A stretch of DNA of 64,000 bases from Hyalella azteca (taxonomy: Eukaryota > Arthropoda > Malacostraca > Amphipoda > Hyalellidae): positions 1 to 64,000 of the forward strand of contig NW_025945896.1 in NCBI RefSeq assembly GCF_000764305.2, in the 5' to 3' direction. Position 1 is the stretch's first letter. Every line of letters begins with the position of its first letter. Under the pieces are notes generated by a model that had not been told where the DNA came from, ran no database searches, and saw only the letters and a list, made by a program, of their open reading frames with translations. Position numbers and translations under genes: made by a program. Below are positions 58,863 to 64,000 of this stretch, one piece after another.

Positions 58863-61240
58863 AGGATACTTGTTTATCGGACATTTGACTGCAAAACTGT
58901 TGAATCCAAAATAATTTTTTGTAAACTTACGCTCGTCAGCTCGTCTTTTCAGAAACATTTCCAAGTTTAGACTTTATGATGAACTAGAAAAGTTAAGCAT
59001 GAACGAAGTGCTGAACTTGGTCGCTTGGGGCTTTTATATTGAAATTAGTTAGCATTTAGACTTACTTAGAGTAAAACTCAAGTAAATTATTATCTGATAT
59101 CAACGATATTCGATTATTTGGGCCCATGACAAATGGTTTAGGTATAAATAAATATATATCTATAGATAAATGCAGAGGACTTTCAATTTCTGTAGGAAGA
59201 ATGTCTTTTATGACATGTTATTTAGGTAGAGGACTAGATGCATGTTAGCTAAGTAGGAAAATGTATGTTAGCTAAGTAGGATAGAAACGAAATGTTTCGA
59301 TGAGCTCCCTAAATTAATTATACTCCTTTGAAACTGTTTTTTTAATTTGAGTTTTGGATTCATGTTTTCCTTGCTTGTTATAATTTTGGTTCTTTATTAC
59401 GGTATCAATATTGTTTTAAAGCCAAGAAACGATTTATGTTTTAAGACATTTTATTCACCTCGTGAAACAAGTTACAGTTGCGGGTTTTTAATTCATGTGA
59501 ATTCTGGTTCAATGGTTCAGTTTTCAATTCGCATGAATGCTTCAGTCCTACGAAGGACTGAATGATATGTAATTTTTATTCATGTTTACTGTTTGTTGAA
59601 AAATATTCATTTTGCTACTTGAATTTATTTTAAGTATTGTAGAGCAAAGAATAATGTAGAACAAAGAATAGCGAAAATCAGGCTGATGAATGTTTGGGTA
59701 ATGAATGAATTTCTGATTCTTCAGGTACGAAACTCTATTTTTTTTTGTAGTGACTCCGTTTTTAGTTCATATGAAAATTTATGCATAAGTATATTGAAGC
59801 TGCCTCCTTTTCCGCTTTACTCGCAAACAGTTCATAAATAATTAAAAAAAAACATTGACGAGTTTTCGCATAATTGAATTAATATTAATTCAACCATGAG
59901 TTTTCGCGCTACCGAATATTCCCACGTTCAGAAATTCGAGTACAACGTTTGAAATAAAACATTAAAACTTCAGGACCAACAATATCAATATTGCCACATG
60001 ACACGTACGTATTCAGTGGTTGTTCGTGTTTTACAATTCATGATGGTCTGAAGGAAGAAATAGTCTAATAAGATGATCATTGCCCTCTAGGGTGAGCGTG
60101 ATCAAGCCAAGGGGAGTCAAACGCTTCATTAAGTTACAAGGTAACGAAATATTCATTAATCAATGGCTCAAACAGGAAACTTAATTAGGCCTATATTTTT
60201 CATTGAAAATGATGAGTATAAAAAATAAAATGTAAAAAATTCAGTGGAAGCGATCGCTCTAAGGCAGTTAACGAGTAAACGATTTTCTATCAGCAAATGA
60301 ATTTTTAGAAGGCTAACTATTTTAGAATATCTTGAGATTTTGGCCTGGAAATAATTTCAATTCCTGATCAGTGTTATTTTAAATCTTCATATACAATAGA
60401 CATACCAAGGCAACTGATGAGGGTACACTAATATCACAATATAATGGGCTTTTATATAGGAAAAATTTACTGTCGATCGTGACCACGTGGTCAATTAGAC
60501 ATGTCACTCGACGACACGAGGAAATTTGATACCTGCCTATGTTTTTAATTCACATTCGATGCTGTTAAAACAATGACTTACCGCTGAAATTTCTCATGAA
60601 TAATACTGAATAAATGATGATAATTAAGGATAAAAAACTAAATGAATAAAATATAATGAATAGGGGTCATAATAAATTTAATCTCGGTTGACAATGAATT
60701 TAAGCACTGAACTACTAATTGTAAATATCAATGAAATTTACAATATCATTTACCGTTTGAACATGAATGTAATGTTATGATTCGCATGTTGATACGTCGA
60801 TTTGGAACGAAAAATATAAAGAATGATAAATAAATAAAACGAATTTTAGAGCGAAAGTAAAAATATATTAGATGATGATATATAAGGATTGTACACCAAA
60901 AGTGATTTGAAATAAAATTGCAATTATCCATCACTAGAGTACTTAGGAAGAGTGTAATTGATTCTGCCATTTACAAGGATTAGGTATATAAATACAGAAT
61001 TACAATGAAACCTTAACGGGTTAAAAATGAATACAATATACTTTTTATAAATGTATGTGTATAAATCAGCCAAAACACGTGTAATGATCGAGAACGATCT
61101 TTTAATTTTTTTTACCTATCCTGCCCCGCAATGAGCACTAGTAATTACACCCATCAGGGGCCTGGGGGGCGGGGGGGTCGGAGACCTCGGGGAGAACGTG
61201 ACCGAGCTGATCCGGGAGCCTGGGCTGCCATCCTGGAGCA
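58863..61240. other. Gene-free AT-rich DNA
   Basis: Nothing coding seen. A 20-bp perfect palindrome, TTGAATTAATATTAATTCAA, at 59874-59893 is flanked by two copies of GAGTTTTCGC. The composition turns GC-rich at about 61120. Confidence 0.55.
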
Positions 61241-62110
61241 GATGGCAGTGCCTGCCACCTGTGCACTGCTAGCTGCCACTTTATGCACTGTGCCATCTGT
61301 GCACTGCCAGCTGCCCTTCTATGAACAGTGCCACTTTTCAACCGCCAGTTACCACTATATGCATCCGTGCCATCTGTGCACTGACACCTGCGACCCTTTG
61401 GATTGTGCCATCTGTGCACTACCAGCGGCAACTACATGCATTGTACCATCTGTGCACTAGCAGCGGCAACTACATGCACTATGCCACCTGTGCACTACCA
61501 GCGGCAACTACATGCATTGTACCATCTGTGCACTAGCAGCGGCAACTACATGCATTGTACCACCTGTGCACTAGCAGCGGCTACTATATGCATTGTGCCA
61601 CCTGTGCATTAGCAGTGGCTACTATATGCATTGTGCCACCTGTGCACTAGCAGTGGCTACTATATGCATTGTACCATCTGTGCACTACCAGCGGCAACTA
61701 TATGCATTGTGCCACCTGTGCACTAGCAGCGGCAACTGTATGCATTGTACCATCTGTGCACTAGCAGCGGCAACTATATGCATTGTACCATCTGTGCACT
61801 AGCAGCGGCAACTATATGCATTGTGCCACCTGTGCACTAGCAGTGGCTACTATATGCATGGTGCCACCTGTGCATTAGCAGTGGCTACTATATGCATTGT
61901 GCCACCTGTGCATTAGCAGTGGCTACTATATGCATTGTGCCACCTGTGCATTAGCAGTGGCTACTATATGCATTGTGCCACCTGTGCATTAGCAGTGGCT
62001 ACTATATGCATTGTACCATCTGTGCACTGACACCTGCGACTCTTTGGATTGTGCCACCTGTGCACTACCAGCGGCAACTATATGCATTGTGCCTCATATG
62101 CACTGCCAGC
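61240..62110. repeat. 38-bp minisatellite (CTGTGCACTAGCAGCGGC...)
   Basis: About twenty copies of a 38-bp unit containing CTGTGCACTAGCAGCGGCAA and ATGCATTGTGCCAC; variants with ACTACCAG, GCGGCAAC or GTGGCTAC are clustered, indicating higher-order amplification. The first units, 61240-61400, are the most divergent. Cys-rich open frames in this region are products of the repeat. Confidence 0.95.
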
Positions 62111-63810
62111 TGCGACTCAATGCACTGTACTACCTCTATACTACCAAAGCATGCAGGGCTTCAGAGGAGGCAAGTATATGAAGTATTGAGTCCTCTGCAT
62201 TATAAACTGCAATCGAACGCTCTATCTGCGCTATCAAGCAGGTGGTGAGAAGATACATGAACATAGCCAGCTGCCACCATATGAAATGCCACCACGTCAT
62301 CTATACCACCCTGTCAGCCACACAGTGATGTCGTACCACCTGTGCACTACCACCTGCCATGTGGCATGATACACTCAACTGATAAACTTGAACTTATTAT
62401 TAAAATAACAATAAAAAAATCTGCGCAACTCATACCACCAGACTCACCACATATTGGTCATTCAAAACTTTACGTCGCAATAATGTTAATAAGTCAGTAG
62501 TCGTAAAAGTTGTGTTGCTGCGGTTTCCTTTTTCGAAATGAAATTTATGAATTGATAGCGTGCGGTTGATTTATACCGATCAACTATGTATGGACAAATT
62601 GATCTATGGATAAATTGAAGATGGAACAATCTATTGATTGCCCAAATTTATTTAAGAACAATCTACGAAGTAGGGACAAATAGAATGCAGAAAATACATA
62701 GTCTGGATTTCAAACTAGATCCCGGTGAAGAAATCGAAATTAATTTGGGGAATGAGCCTCTATACTCTGCAAATGGATTGCAATAGAAATTATAGCATTA
62801 TTTTTTTTTCATTATGTGAGTTTAGCCTAAGTCGCATTATTATCTTTAAACGTTGCTAAATAAACGTTATACTCGTGTTAGGAATCCATGAGCGACTTCA
62901 AAATCTAGCGGAAAGATTCTTATTATTTATGGCTAACGGAAATTAAGAAAATTTCACAAGTTTTATGAATTAGATTATTACCAATTGGTGCTCTTGAGTT
63001 GATTAGTGTACGCATTAGCTGCTTAAAAAATAAGAGAAGATACTTGATAGGGAGGGAGTGACTATAAGAAGAAACGAGATAGATTAGAATTAGCAATCAA
63101 TAGAGGCGAAATTAGAAATCATTTTGTCCAGATAGTGACACGACACACTTTTTACCCACAACATCGGAAGTGAGTGGTCTGAACCAATTCGCCTTGTTGC
63201 CGGTCCGAACTGAGTCAGGACAAACCCACCCATAGACAAAAAGTCATTGTTTTTGGACAAAGTATCATTCCTTAACATACAGCAGGAATAGTGACGATTA
63301 AGGAAGTTGAATTTCTGAGACTAGACAATGCTGCAGAGATGGAGATGGACTGAGTCTGTCGTCTGCAGGGCGTGGTTGGGGAAAATTGAGGGGAAGGTGA
63401 AAGCGGGGATGTTGGGTTGCGATCGCGAAGGAGGTGTAATTCAGAGAGGAAAGGATTGGAACAAGAGTGAGATGACAAAGATCCAATGGGTAGGATGGGT
63501 TTAAACCGAGAGGGGAGGGGGAAGGAGGGGTAGGACATGATGAGGTAGGTTAGGATCCGGTGTGGTAGGGTTCAGGGGTTGCAATAAGGGTTTAAACGGA
63601 AGGTGGAGGGCTCAAGAAGGGTTCGGGTGCGGTGAAAAGAAACCAAACGAGGGTGAGGCCTGGGATTGAGAGCTAGGTTTAAGCTATGAAGGGAGGGGCC
63701 AGGAATAATGGTTCAGGGTTCAGGTGTTTAGCCTTTGAAAGAAGGGGCCACGAGGTGACGTCACCTGAGCAAGGAAAGGTCAGAGCGCGTCGAGGACTCG
63801 ACCAGCCTGA
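62111..63810. other. Gene-free flank, changing composition
   Basis: AT-rich until about 63280, then a purine-rich stretch (AGGG/GAGG-type) to about 63740. No supported exon. Open frames in the purine-rich segment are low-complexity. Confidence 0.5.
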
Positions 63811-63925
63811 CCTCCTGATCCCGTCAGCCGCACCGTCAGTTCCGCCGTCAGCTCCGCCGTCAGACCGTCAGCCCCGCCGTCAGCCCCGCCGTCAGCCCCG
63901 CCGTCAGCCCCACCGTCAGCCCAGG
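63811..63925. repeat. GC-rich CCGTCAGCCCCG minisatellite
   Basis: About nine copies of a 12-15 bp unit around CCGTCAGCCCCG near the right edge. The forward open frame through it runs off the window with Arg/Gln/Pro repeats and is not supported as a gene. Confidence 0.88.
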
Positions 63926-64000
63926 TTCTCTAGCGAAAATTTGCCCACAATATCCGCAATGTTGTCATTATTCTGTTGTGGCTACGCACAAATTCAGTGA

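Noticed and set aside
58620..58970. Open frames with ILFR or QYPE repeats on both strands
   Set aside because: Caused by a 12-bp unit without stop codons; both strands open equally.
61240..62110. CRISPR-like regular repeats
   Set aside because: The units are contiguous and head-to-tail without unique spacers, in a eukaryotic genome; this is a minisatellite.

Overview
This is eukaryotic nuclear DNA: AT-rich, with phase-consistent GT-AG introns, minisatellites and decayed transposons. A divergent 18S rRNA fragment (27361-27560), arthropod-type SINE, Tc1, hAT and piggyBac remnants suggest an arthropod, perhaps a crustacean; that assignment is inference. No bacterial or organellar gene organisation is present.

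Left part (1-47 kb). After two simple-sequence arrays (1-1310) comes a same-strand tandem array of two unrelated gene families that alternate: S1 (6.7-11.0 kb), D1 (15.9-17.4 kb), S2 (20.2-23.1 kb), D2 (29.5-31.0 kb), S3 (34.1-36.5 kb), D3 (40.6-42.1 kb), D4 (44.6-45.9 kb). S genes encode proteins resembling the SAMD3-like family of uncharacterised animal proteins. D genes encode proteins with a domain resembling DUF4806. All three S genes have six recognisable coding exons with the same intron phases. All four D genes have a second exon of exactly 175 bp. D genes fall in two subtypes: D1/D3 have an extra intron that D2/D4 lack. The S-to-S spacing is about 13.5 and 13.9 kb, so the array looks like repeated duplication of an S+D unit. 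Every member starts, as seen here, with an exon that needs an upstream exon, and I could not identify those N-terminal exons. The function of the array is unknown.

Mobile elements lie in the gaps: a hAT-like element with an 8-bp target duplication (12433-14754) containing a nested, internally deleted Tc1-like element with 205-bp inverted repeats; a deleted piggyBac-like element next to the 18S fragment; two tRNA-derived SINEs; foldback elements; and a perfect 40-bp hairpin.

Right part (49-56 kb). A PDZ-domain gene lacks its 5' end and the central PDZ exon. It is remarkable for local tandem duplications at its splice sites: one 5' splice site is copied six times by a 51/52-bp minisatellite, one 3' splice site is duplicated in frame (63 bp), and two different minisatellites abut an unresolved base (N at 51038) where the missing exon should be. 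From 56 kb to the end I see no gene, only a SINE, minisatellites (58.7, 61.2-62.1, 63.8 kb) and unique AT-rich DNA.
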